Positions 10,538 to 20,806 of a DNA stretch of 64,000 nucleotides are shown piece after piece; positions within the stretch are counted from its first letter, which is position 1; each line of letters starts with the position of its first letter. Position numbers and translations under genes: made by a program. The notes below the pieces were generated by a model. It made no database searches, was not told the origin of the DNA, and saw only the letters and a program-made list of their open reading frames with translations. This DNA comes from Anthoceros angustus (taxonomy: Eukaryota; Streptophyta; Anthocerotopsida; Anthocerotales; Anthocerotaceae), in assembly GCA_010909165.1 (NCBI GenBank), contig MU008209.1:394919-458918 (forward strand). The letters run 5' to 3'.

Positions 10538-11258
10538 CGATAAAATAGCTTACTATTAGGCACTCTTCACTAGGGCACCTAGGACTTAATAATTAATTTA
10601 GTCCTTAGGGCTCTAGGTAGTTTCTTTAGTAGTTATTTAATTGGTTAGTTTACAACCACTTATTGGTTACAACTACCTTGCCTACATAAAGGCATGTACT
10701 TTCTATTATGAATGTAATGCAACACATATTGCTAGAGCTTGTGTATGATTCTCATCATGGTATCGAGCACACTTGCTCTTTGTTTGCTGTGCATCCTCAT
10801 GCATCTAAGTAGCTTATCTAGGAGACACTTTCTAATCTAGCATTTGCCTAGATGGATTGTGTTTATCCTAGAATTGCTATCTTTGCATGCATTCTTTTAT
10901 GCTAACATTTCTCTTCTAACAATGCTTTTATGCACTAATTCTTTGTTCTTCCTCCATGGATTTGTGTTCCCTTAGAAGGAGAAGGCATAGAGTTAAGAAG
11001 AGAAGTAGTCCCGCAAGACAACAAGAACAAATTAGGAGCCCAACACATAGAAGCAATAGACAACAAGCTATAGAGGGAGAGTAGAAAAACCTCCTCTTGT
11101 ATAGCAAACTTCATTGCATCTATTTTAATTTCTAAACCGGATCAAGGGAAGTTTATCAAGCTAGCTAGACGTGATTTGCTAGAAGTTTTAGTCCAATTCA
11201 CGTCAAGGCATTAGAATTAGCTCCAACATATCCCAAATTTGAATGGTATTAGTACTCC
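10538..11258 (+). mobile_element. copia copy 2: LTR, primer site and gag start, truncated
   Basis: The LTR (about 10,538-10,757) is followed by TGGTATCGAGC, the primer site with one base lost, and by a leader. The gag ATG at about 10,957 opens a basic frame in which the stop of copy 1 is replaced by Gln. At 11,259 the leader text ends and the RT YVDD region starts abruptly, joined at the shared word TTTATCTTCT. All sequence from gag middle to RT is missing. Confidence 0.75.
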
Positions 11259-12070
11259 TTTATCTTCTACTTTATGTTGATGATGTTTTTATGGCAACAA
11301 ACTCCCTCACTCTCCTAGCGAAACTAAAGCATGGCTTAGGACTCTATTTGAGATGTCCGATCTAGGAGAAATGACATATGCACTTGGTGTTAATATTATA
11401 CTAAATAGAGGTAATAAGACTCTAAGTATAGTTCAAACCAAGTATATTAAGGAGAGTTTAGCTAAATTTGGACTTGAGGATGCAAAGCTGCACCCACACC
11501 TTTGCAAGTGGTGTTAGGCTTACCTCTATATGAGTCCCAAAATAGCTGAAAAAAGCTAGAAATGTTAGCGCTCCATATCGACATGCTATTGCACTGGCGC
11601 GACCACTGACGGCGCACAATCCCGTGTTGTTGCAAGGGTCCGCTCCCAAGAGAATGATAGGCTCGTTGACACGTTTCGAATTTTACCCCATGTCGTGGAC
11701 CTTAGATCTGAAAGTGCCAAGTACCCGCCTTCTGACAACTACTCTTAACGTCTACCGAAGCAGGCTTGTGGCTAAACGTTTAAGGACTTCGTCGCCCGTG
11801 CCTGATCGCCCGCCCCTCATCGCCGCTCCGCCGGGCCTCTCCGGCTCCGCCTCCCGAGTTCCCACCATGCTCCGGCCCGTCTGACGCCGGGCCGCCGACG
11901 GGAGCAGCAAGGGTCCCCGATCGCCCACCCCCCGCACACACCATCTCACGTTAGGGTCCGTCACCGTGACCTTGATCGGCCTCTCCGAGCTGCCGCCAGG
12001 ACTCGTGACTCACGTTAGCAAAGACGCACAAGGGTCTACAACGAAACGCGCTTTCCACCCCAAGAGAAAG
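11259..12070 (+). repeat. 812-bp apparently exact duplicate of 9,381-10,192
   Basis: This block holds the YVDD half of RT plus repeat R. As far as I can read, it matches 9,381-10,192 base for base at an offset of 1,878. Its neighbours differ from copy to copy by many gaps, so an exact 812-bp match is striking. It ends in AGAGAAAG joined to gag sequence equivalent to position 6,257 onward. Confidence 0.8.
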
Positions 12071-14090
12071 ATAGATTCAATGGAAGGGATTATGACATCC
12101 GGTCATTGAGAATGCGAGGAGCTTTGCGGCAAAGAGACCTTTGGGGCATCGTCGATGGATCAATTCCAAGGCCACACGCGATTTGAACGTGAACTTCAAC
12201 CTTCCGGACGCTGTGACGAGAAGGCACAAGATTTATTGGTCATGGACTTTCTCAACATATGGTGAGACATGTCGCACGCAAAGACCTCCAAGGATATGTG
12301 GACTCACCTTGCTCAATTATATTCATCTCGAGATGTAATGAGTATTGTTGCACAACTTCCGCAACCTCTCAATGAAGGAGTCCGACACCATCGAACATCA
12401 TGTTAATGCATTTCGATTGGCACGATCCCATTTGGAATCTTCAATGGCGTACCTATCTCGAGATGGAGGCTTACGTCATTCTCTTATCTTCATTGCCACC
12501 TTCTTATAGGGCTTTCATTACAACTCAAAATGCGTGATTCGTAATGTCGAAAAGCTGCAGATGAAGATCCAAATGAAGAGCCGACATCGTGTTTCGAACT
12601 TATTGGAGCATTGCTACGGAGGAGGCAAGCACGTCATCATCACTCCAGCCAACAAGCAGTGATGTATTCACAAAGGGTAGAGGAAGAGGACGAGGCCGAG
12701 GTTCTACTTTCCACGACCCCATATCCCGCACATACTTTCCATGATGGAGAGGCATCTTCTTCAACACCGCAAGAGGTAACAAGAAGATCGGGATTATATG
12801 TAATTGGTGCGTAATCCCAAATCACATGGAAAAGGATTGTCGTAAGAAGAAGAATGGGAACCTCAAGGAGGCCCCACTGAGCTAACATTGCGGAAGAAAC
12901 AATCTTCCTCAACTCCAGGTGCTCACTGTGTGCTTCTTCCAAGCCCTCCAATACCTCATGGTACTTAGACAGGAGCTACTTCACATATTTGTTACAATGA
13001 AACTCTTTTGAGTCTTACTCACCCAGGACATCCGTCTCCTCCGGAGATGATCACAACCTACCCATTGCGGTGTTGGTTGATTGTATTCAAGTGTGATTCG
13101 TCTTCATCTTCATCAAGTCCTCCATGTTCCTTCAATGTGCAAGAATCTAGTATCACCGCAAGTCTTTGTCAAGAACACACTAGTGGTGATCCTTTATGCA
13201 GATAGTTGTCTTCTCTCATAAGTGATAGAAACTATACAATGCGTGCACTTTAGATGATGGTCTCTATAGATTGTCAAGACAAGTGGGAGCCACCCATTCT
13301 CGCTAATGTTGCCATTCCAAACCCTGACACCTACCCAAACCATGCTTTGGCATTGTCGAATTGGTCAAACCACCTAGGGGTAGGAAGATAGTAACCAGCA
13401 AATGGGTATTCAAAAATTAAAAGAAAAGGAGATGGTTCTATAGAAAGGTATAAGGCACGCCTAGTAGTAGGTTTTACACAAATTCGGTCTAGATTACATA
13501 CCTTGGGCCACTTATGCCCCAAGAGCCAAATTTGCCACACTCAATGATATTTGCCTTATGTGCCCAACATGATCTTGAACTCCACATGATGGATGTTAAG
13601 ACAACATATTTGTACCGCAAGAGGAAATATACATGAGACAACCCGAGGTTACGTCAAAGGCAAAGAAGATTGGGTATGCCGACTCATCAAAGGTTTGTAT
13701 GGCCTTAAGCAAAAAGAATTGGAATTTAACCATACATGTACAACTTATTGGGAGAGGATTTAAGCAAAGCGTGGTGATGCTTGTATGTACATCCTAATAT
13801 CCGCAATGATATATTTTATCTTCTACTTTATGTTGATGATGTTTTATGGCAACAAACTCCTTACTCTCCTAGCCAAACTAAAGCATGGCTTAGGACTCTA
13901 TTTGAGATGTCCGATCTAGGAGAAATGACATATGCACTTGGTGTTAATATTATACTAAATAGAGGTAATAAGACTCTAAGTATAGTTCAAACCAAGTATA
14001 TTAAGGAGAGTTTAGCTAAATTTGACTTGAGGATGCAAAGCTGCACCCACACCTTTGCAAGTGGTGTTAGGCTTACCTCGATATGAGTCC
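12063..14090 (+). pseudogene. copia copy 3: gag, protease remnant, integrase head, RT
   Basis: Sequence equivalent to 6,257-7,557 (gag core, RG tail, zinc knuckle near 12,800, broken protease near 12,960, integrase head) is followed at about 13,356 by a jump to RT text equivalent to 8,915 (junction word TTGGTCA). The integrase core is therefore deleted. RT continues with VDD at about 13,830 in frame 13,781-14,086 and ends at the same place as copy 1. It differs from copy 1 mostly by small gaps. Confidence 0.75.
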
Positions 14091-14608
14091 CAAAATAGCT
14101 GAAAAAAGCTAGAAATGTTAGCAGTTCCATCTTATTAGCATGGCGCGACTGGCCACGCCATAGCGCACAATCCGTGTTGTTGTAGCAAGGGTCCGTTCCC
14201 AAGAGAATGATAGGCTCTTGACACGTTTGACCGATTTTACCCCATGTCGTGACCGCTTAGACAGTGCGCTGCGGCAGCAGTTCTACGACTAACTCTTAAC
14301 GTCACCGAAGCAGGCCGTGGCTAAACGTTTAAGGAGACTCGTCCGCCGATCGCCGTCCCTCATCCGCCGTTCGCCGGCCTCGTCCGGCTCTTCACGCCTC
14401 CCGAGTTCCCACTCATGCGTTGGCCCGTCTGACGTCGCGCCGCCTGACGGCAGCAAGGGTCCTCGATCGTCACCCCGCACACCATCTCACGTTAGGGTCC
14501 GTCACCGTGACCTCGATCGCTCCGGAGCTGTCGACCTTTCGATGACTCGGACTCACGTTAGCAAAGACGCACAAGGGTCTACAACGAAACGGTTTCCACC
14601 CAAGAGAA
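14091..14608. repeat. GC-rich repeat R, copy 3
   Basis: This diverged copy of repeat R again ends CCCAAGAGAAAG. It has many 1-6 base gaps relative to copies 1 and 2, while substitutions are few. Confidence 0.65.
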
Positions 14609-15232
14609 AGATGCTTTACTAGAGCAGCGCCCTCTTATACTACGCCCAAGGGCGTCTTTATTACACTCCTATTCGAAATGGTAGCCACCAAGATGCCCTA
14701 GCCTACTATTTCCTTCCTAACCGCTATCTCGGCCGGTGATGGGTCCGGAGTGTTGGTTTCGCCTCGGCGCCGATGACCCAATCCCGTGCCCTGACACTTG
14801 CGGCGCACCCAATCGGATGATCCGCGAGGCGGGACCCTTCCCCTTCCCGAGACCCGCCGTTGGAGCTCTGCGTCGGTGATCCGACAACCGTGGTAACCAC
14901 CACATCCTCCTCTCTCGCCTCCAGTGGATCCCCGCTCAGGGGCCACCGGTTGGCTCCACCGAGTGTGGCAGACCTCTCTCCCTCCCGAGTGGGACTCCTG
15001 GGGTGCAGGTCTCGACTCGGGTCCGATCCTCGGTCGGCCTTATTTCGAGTCCGGACCTCGGGTCCGGTCGTCGGGTTCGGACCTCGAGGTCCGACTCATT
15101 ACTGTGGTCCGACCTCTACTGTGGTCCGACGTCCGGACCCCACCACTGACCCTCGATTGTTGGGGGTCCACCCTCGCTCACCGGACCCCCATCCTGGCTT
15201 GGGTCCGGTTGGTTTCCTCCTTCCCCACCCCT
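14609..15232. other. GC-rich stretch without a recognised gene
   Basis: The sequence is GC-rich, with short direct repeats of the type TCCGGACCTCG and GTCCGAC near 15,040-15,140. Open frames occur on both strands as expected for GC-rich DNA. I recognise no protein. It may be 3' flank or untranslated sequence of the neighbouring gypsy derivative. Confidence 0.4.
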
Positions 15233-15915
15233 TTCGGGGCCCTCTGTCGTGAAGCGTGAAAAGTTTGGGACTACCGGTGTCCCGAGTATGAGCTTGTCCC
15301 GGGGCAACTCCACCAATCTTAGCTGTGAGGACTATGGGATCGCCTTGTCCCATAGTGAGGCCCGCCCCTTGGTGGGACCGCCATGTCCCAAAGTTGGGAT
15401 GGCCCCTTGCCCTTGTGGATCGGGTAAGGTATCCGTCGCAGCTAAGGGGAACGCCATGTCCCATGGCCGGGACGATCTGGTTGCGCCCTTGCCTCCTCGT
15501 TACTAGCCCACTTATTGTCACTCCAGATTCGGACTCGTAGAATGGGGCCAAAGTTTCGGTCCGAGTATGAGTCCGCCACAAAGGGTCCCCTTGCAAAGAA
15601 CAAAATATGCTGGGAGAGCATCTGCTCAAAGGGATCCCCGCGCAATGGCAGGAATCACGAGATTTCTTGAAGATTTCTTGGCTAGACCAGTTTCTGGCTG
15701 GAGCCAGAATCAAGCCTTCCTTGTAGGGAAGCACACGAGCAAAACACAGATCCGATCGATCTTGGATTTCAGATTGCAAGGGTTCACAAAGTGCTTTCCT
15801 CCCTAACCCAAGGCGCTGCACGATTTGAAGACTACCCTCATTCCTTGCCCCACGGTCCTCAATCCCGCCGCCATCATCTCCATGCTCCGCTCGATTCCCA
15901 CCGATGTTTGCGCCA
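15233..15915 (-). mobile_element. internally deleted BC-family copy: leader fused to 3' untranslated region
   Basis: Read on the minus strand, leader sequence that follows the LTR (15,915 down to about 15,600, matching 35,616-35,300) is joined near an AAAGGGATCC word to 3'-untranslated sequence (15,630-15,500 matches 16,790-16,657; 15,330-15,233 matches 16,490-16,400). All gag and pol text is absent. The copy shares its LTR with the 3' end of element BC. This looks like a non-autonomous deletion derivative. Confidence 0.6.
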
Positions 15916-16400
15916 TGATGCGAAGCAACCCTCACGCTTGGTGGTGCTCCTCCCACGTTGATCGGTGCCTTGTTTGGGTTTGGGTCCAGCTTTGGTTTCA
16001 CACCTAAACTAAGTGGCTTTTCTAGCCTACCTAGTTATCCGCTCATAACGGATCTATTTCTATAACTAGTATTTAAAGGAAATGAATCCTTGGACTATGG
16101 GCCAATCAAAATAAAGGATATGTTTTCATGTCCTTGGTTAATGAAAATGCCTAACCAAACGTAGTATAAAAGCAAGCATACATCGAGTTCACATTCTTTG
16201 CATGCGCCCTTAGTTCTTGTGTCTGACGTTGGGCTGGGCTGCATTTCCAGCCTGTGGACTGCATGTCCCATGGCTGGGATGGCTGTCCGGTGTGGACGCC
16301 ATGTCCCATGGGGGATCCGGCTATCCGGCTGGACTACCATGTCCCATGGCGATTCTGTCCTTGGGGATCGCCATGTCCCATGTCTAGGACGGTCTTGGCA
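15916..16400 (-). repeat. LTR of the BC family (3' LTR of BC, shared with the deletion derivative)
   Basis: About 485 bp match 35,617-36,155 and 56,332-56,895. On the minus strand it begins TGCCAAGACC and ends GCATCA, followed by TGGCGCAAAC, a possible primer site. It contains diverged GGGACTG/CATGTCCCATGG units near 16,240-16,390. On the plus strand it carries GGGCCAATCAAAATAAAGG near 16,104 and TATAAAA near 16,168. Confidence 0.65.
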
Positions 16401-16809
16401 ACCTCGGCCGTGAAGCGTGAAAAGTTTGGGACTACCGGTGTCCCGAGTATGAGCTTGTCCCGGCAACTCCACCAATCTTAGCTGAGGACTATGGGGTGCC
16501 TTGTCCCATAGACAGCCTGCAGCCCCGGCTGGACTGCCATGTCCCAAAGCTGGGATGCCGGCAGCCCCGGGACCGCTGTCCTGGCTGTCGAGTCCGGCAG
16601 CCTGGCTATGGGCCATGTCCCATGGCGATAGTCCTGTTGCAGCTCCTTGCCTCCACATTAGCCCACTTATCGTCACTCCAGATTCGGACTCTGTAGCTGA
16701 ATGGGGCCAAAGTTTCGCACCAGTATGAGTCCGCCACAAAGGGTCCCCCTTGCAAAGAACAAAATATGCTGGGAGAGCATCTGCCCTACCCCAGCCATTG
16801 AAGCTTGTG
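16401..16809 (-). other. 3' untranslated region of element BC
   Basis: This stretch lies between the PHD-finger region and the LTR. It holds two blocks repeated at 15,500-15,630 and 15,233-15,330, plus CATGTCCC-type short repeats. No reading frame of interest was found. A polypurine tract right before the LTR is not clear. Confidence 0.5.
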
Positions 16810-17154
16810 TCAGAATGTCGAGGCTGCCGGAGAGGCAGCACATAGTGGACAATACCACGCAGTTCCCGGCACCCTGAGAGAGGCGCAAAGCAAAATAGGT
16901 GGTACCACGTGCTGGTCGCACAGATCAGCGTGGTCGTCTCCTCCGCAACTGCATGGGTAATCACCGAGGTACCCAATCACGACAATGGTTGGATCCAGTT
17001 GGGCAAATGGCAAGGCGCACAATTTTTCATGTGATCCTTGGTGGTACGTCCATCTGATCCTTGTAGCACTAGCACACCATTGTCCTTGACCTCCGAACTC
17101 GCAACATGTCGACGTGGTGGTGTCAAGGGTGTCTCCCACTTGCTTCGCAAGCAA
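16810..17154 (-). pseudogene. C-terminal PHD finger of BC pol, degraded
   Basis: Downstream of the integrase core the frame 17,154-16,810 reads CALPFAQLDPTIV, then DYPCSC, LCDQH and WYCPLC, the same order as the intact finger in element A (19,633-19,767). Several of the eight zinc ligands are displaced by small gaps, so the C4HC3 spacing is incomplete. A PHD finger usually reads histone H3 tail methylation; at the end of pol it may steer integration. Neighbouring frame 17,270-16,977 contains NCAPCHLP, also found in A. Confidence 0.6.
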
Positions 17155-17276
17155 AACAAAGTCCCACCGAATTTCTTGAGCTTGGGTCTGAAGCTGCCGC
17201 TGCGAGTGTGGGCATATCTAAGGGTGTCCCGATGTTGGGCAATCCTCAAATTAGCCATGGCCATCGGCATGGCTTG

Positions 17277-18023
17277 TCAAACAGTGCACGCCCGACCGAT
17301 GACCGTTGCCCAAATTGCTGGATCATCCAGATCCACTACCTCATAGAGTTGCTTGGCAATGGAGCTAGGCGGCATGGGTTCCCTCCCAAACAGCAAGAAG
17401 TAGGGACTGAAATGTGCCAAGGAGGCATGCCGACTCACACGGTAGCCCATGGCGATGTAGGGAAGAGCCAAGTCCCACTCTGTCTTTGGCATTTGAAGGC
17501 AGAGCTTCCTTAGACCCTTCTTGATGGTCTGTACCATCCGTTCAGCCAGGCCATCAGCCTGAGGATGGTCTCGGCTGGTCCTACGATGGTCGATGAGCGC
17601 TGTGTCCAGCAGGTCTTGGAATTCCCCTCGAAATTCAGACCCCTGATCCGTCAAGCACTCGGAGCAGCTCCCAAAGCGACTCAACACATTGTGAAGAAAG
17701 GCCTGAGCGGTGCTTTTGGAGCTCTTGTCCGGCAGGGCCACCACCTCTACCCACTTGGAGAAGTGCTCCATCATGACAAGAATGTACACGTTCCCTCGTG
17801 GTGTCTTGGGTAGTTCACCCAACAAGTCACAAGACCACCTAAAGAACAGCCCCATGATAGGCAAAGGGTGTGAGGGTTACGGATGGTGAAGGAGGTCTTC
17901 ACTGTCAGCCCTTGCAACAAAGCCACCGCTTGACTTGGGCGTACATCCCTTGCCAATGGAAATGTGGGAGGAGCAAACTGTAAGTACGCTTGACTCCAAA
18001 ATGGCCTGTCGTGCAAAAACAGC
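17277..18023 (-). CDS. gypsy integrase core of element BC
   Basis: The frame 17,864-17,277 is intact over 195 residues. The catalytic triad is visible: D13 (WSCDLLG), D73 (LTDQGSEF) and E109 (GLAERM), with exactly 35 residues between the last two, the D,D35E signature of retroviral-type integrases. The C-terminal part (FLLFGREPMPPSSIAKQLYEVVDLDDPAIW) matches the end of the core and is shared with element A. Upstream, 18,023-17,864 holds the zinc-binding neck in another frame. It joins cDNA to chromosomal DNA. The domain is cut at 18,023 by the LTR array of element A; its RNase H side lies beyond 27,149. Confidence 0.85.
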
Positions 18024-18199
18024 TGGACATCGGATAGCACAACATTTCGCTCACGCCTTGTGCATGTGGTAACACCACTAATCGACTACAAACATTTGCA
18101 AAGAACGTGACATGTCATGATCATACTCAACTACGACCCGAATGCACATCCGGCCGAGAGCTGATTAGAAAAGAAAACAATAATCCTGCTAAATTCCCA
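18024..18199 (-). repeat. element A LTR, partial copy (array member 3)
   Basis: This is the left piece of the LTR unit, from TGGACATCGG to CTAAATTCCCA. It directly abuts BC integrase sequence. Together with the piece at 26,645-27,148 it would make one LTR lacking about 15 bases. Confidence 0.7.
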
Positions 18200-18205
18200 T
18201 CAAAA

Positions 18206-18877
18206 TGCCTCATTCAATCGCCTATCACCGATCAAACGCGTGAGTTTGAGAGTTCACAGAGCCGGACATAGTGCCGCAACCCAAAACCAAGTGTCGACTC
18301 GGACATCCGTGATCGAAATTCCCAAGCAAGCTTTCGGCATTCACTAATCTATAACGGCCAGAGCTCTCCTCCTCGCTCAAGAGACTCTCAAGACTATCCT
18401 AAGCCAAGCACGCTTGCCTCTTGTATCCGCGCCTAGCCTGCCGCCTCTCCGCCCCTCCCGCCATGCATCGCCTTCCATCCTTTTCCATGATTGCTTCCTG
18501 TCACTCTCACGCTCCCGCAATCTCCTCATGATCCGGCAAATCAATCGGTAATTTCACCACGACCTTCCCGAAAACTAATGGCTAACAATACATGACATTT
18601 CTAGATGTCAAGATATTACCGATATCCTCTCTCTATGTACATGGACTTGCCTCAACCAATGATCCCGACACGCGTGAAGATGACATATTGGTCGGCAAAA
18701 CAAATTGGACATCGGATAGCACAACATTTCCTCACTTTTGTTGTATGTGGTAACACCACTAATCGACTACAAACATTTGCAAACGTGACATGTCATGATC
18801 AACGGCTCAACTACGACCAATGCACATCCGGTGAGAGCTGATTAGAAAAAGAAAACAATAATCCTGCTAAATTCCCA
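18206..18877 (-). repeat. element A LTR, array member 2 (about 672 bp)
   Basis: A full LTR unit. On the minus strand it starts TGGGAATTTAGC and ends GAATGAGGCA. It is separated from its neighbours on both sides by the six bases TCAAAA. It differs from member 1 mainly by short gaps. Confidence 0.7.
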
Positions 18878-18883
18878 TCAAAA

Positions 18884-19541
18884 TGCCTCATTCAATCGGT
18901 CTATCACCGATCAAACGCGTGAGTTTGAGAGTTCACAACAGAGCCGACAGTGCCGCAACCCAAAACCAAGTGTCGACTGACATCCGATCGAAATTCCCAA
19001 GCAAGCCATTCACTAATCTACAACGGCCAGAGCTGCCCCCTCCGCTCAAGAGACTCTCAAGACTATCCTAAGCCAAGCACGCTTGCCTCTTGTATCCGCG
19101 CCTAGTCGCCTCTCGCCGCCCCTCCCGCCATGCATCGCCTTCCATCCTTTTCCATGATTGCTTTCCTTGTCCTCACCAGCCTCACAATCTCCTTGTTATG
19201 ATCCAAAGAAATCAATCGGTAATTTCGCCACGACCTTCCGAAAACTAATGGCTAACAATACATGACATTTCTAGATGTCAAGATATTACCGATATCCTCT
19301 CTATGTACATGGACTTGCCTCAACCAATGATCCCGACACCGTGATTCCAAAGATGACACCGTGCAAAACAAATTGGACATCGGATAGCACAACATTTCGC
19401 TCACACAGGTATGTGGTAACACCACTAATCGACTACAAACATTTGCAAAGAACGTGACATGTCATGATCAACCAACTACGACCAATGCACATCCGTCGAG
19501 AGCTGATTAGAAAAAGAAAACAATAATCCGCTAAATTCCCA
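18884..19541 (-). repeat. element A 3' LTR, array member 1 (about 658 bp)
   Basis: It follows the 3' end of the element A internal region, on the minus strand starting TGGGAATTTAGC at 19,541. TG and CA ends fit an LTR. Its other side is joined by TCAAAA to a second LTR instead of to flanking DNA. Confidence 0.7.
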
Positions 19542-19581
19542 TCCCCATAAGCCAAGAGAAGGCCAACACGAGAATGCTGGT

Positions 19582-19914
19582 TCAACTAGAACTGCCAGGA
19601 TCCCAAAGAGGTCTGGAGCTGGTCTCTCCATTACACTGAGCACAATACCACAATCCTTCAGGCACCTCTGTTAATGGCGGAACAAGGCAAAACAGATGAA
19701 AGCCTCCATTACAACCATCACAAAGCAACATGAGCTCAGGGTCATCCACCCGTTGACAAACTTGACATGGATAATCACTAGGTGGCACCCAATTCGCTGT
19801 GACAATCGTGGGATCCAGATTAGGTAGATGGCAAGGAGCACAATTGGTCATGTGGTCTTGTATAGTCCGCCATCGCTCCTCGAGCACCAACACACCTGGA
19901 TCAAGTTCCTTCAC
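19582..19914 (-). CDS. PHD finger at the C-terminus of element A pol
   Basis: Within this 110-residue frame a complete C4HC3 PHD finger is present: C50, C53, C65, C68, H73, C76, C91, C94, with the typical DGCNGGFHLFC core and LWYC before the last pair (genomic 19,633-19,767). A further NCAPC motif precedes it (25-28). PHD fingers bind histone H3 tails; the acidic residues before C65 and the Trp before C91 fit a methyl-lysine reader or H3K4 reader, but specificity cannot be read here. It directly follows integrase (overlap near 19,901-19,914), so it was probably the last domain of the polyprotein. Codes cleanly while neighbouring frames are broken. Confidence 0.85.
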   Translation of the reverse strand: MKELDPGVLVLEERWRTIQDHMTNCAPCHLPNLDPTIVTANWVPPSDYPCQVCQRVDDPELMLLCDGCNGGFHLFCLVPPLTEVPEGLWYCAQCNGETSSRPLWDPGSSS

Positions 19915-20806
19915 ACGCAGTAATGCCGTTAGTAGAAGGTTCTAATGTGTCGCCAGCTTGTCGCTGAAGATAAACATAATCGCCAACATGGAACTTCCTC
20001 ATCTTAGGTCGAAATGCCCACTCGTGTAAGCATAACGTAAAGAGTCCCGATGTTGAGCAATTTTCACCGCCATCGCCATAGGCATGGCTCGCTAAACAAC
20101 ACCGCCTGCCGCCAACAACCTTAGCCCAAGTGGCTGGATCATCCAGCTGGACCACCTGGTTCATTTCCTTGGCAATGGCAACCGGCGGAACCGGATCTCG
20201 TCCAAACAAGAGGAAATACGGTGAAAAGTGAGCTAGAAGCGTGTTTGCTCATACGCACCATAGCCACATATGGCAAAGCCAAATCACTGTCTTAGACATC
20301 TTGAGCAACAACTTACGAGCCCTTGTTTGATGGTCCGAACAAGTCGCTCACCAAACCGCCGCCTTGAGGATGGTCTCGCTAGTGCGTGATCGATGAATGC
20401 AAGTCTCAGATCTTGGAATTCTCCCGAATGTGCCTTGATCCGTCAAACACTGCATGACTACCAAAGCGATCGAGAACATGCAAAGAAGGCCCGAGAAGTG
20501 CTTCGGATGACTTGTCCTAGAGCCACAATTTCGCCCACTTGGAAAAATGTTCCACCATCACCATCACATACACGCTACGAGGCGCCCGGCAAATCTCCTA
20601 TAAGATCACAAGACCATCGTAAAACAAACCCATAATGGGTAATGGCGATGGCTTGATGTTAAGACTTCACTCACACCGCTCGCAAAGACGCCACCACGCC
20701 ACGCACTTGAGCATACATCCCAAACCAATGGAAATGAGGAGACAATAAACTATATGTTCGCTTGACCCCAAAGTGACCCATGTCGAATGAGCACGCATGA
20801 CCAAAG
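19901..20806 (-). pseudogene. integrase of element A, broken
   Basis: The C-terminal part reads MFGRDPVPPVAIAKEMNQVVQLDDPATWAKVV (20,209 downward) and KMRKFHVGDYVYLQRQAGDTL near 19,960, matching the integrase tail of BC. The core (20,300-20,650) is recognisable in pieces: VMVEHFSKWA, DKSSEA and a HPQ.. stretch, with stops and shifts between them. The zinc-binding neck near 20,740-20,800 resembles BC at 17,940-18,023. Function as for the BC integrase. Confidence 0.65.

Noticed and set aside
9661-12070. Paired open frames on both strands of repeat R
   Set aside because: The frames are GC-rich shadows, change between copies by small gaps and show no protein family. Their identity at 9.7 and 11.6 kb only reflects the exact DNA duplicate.
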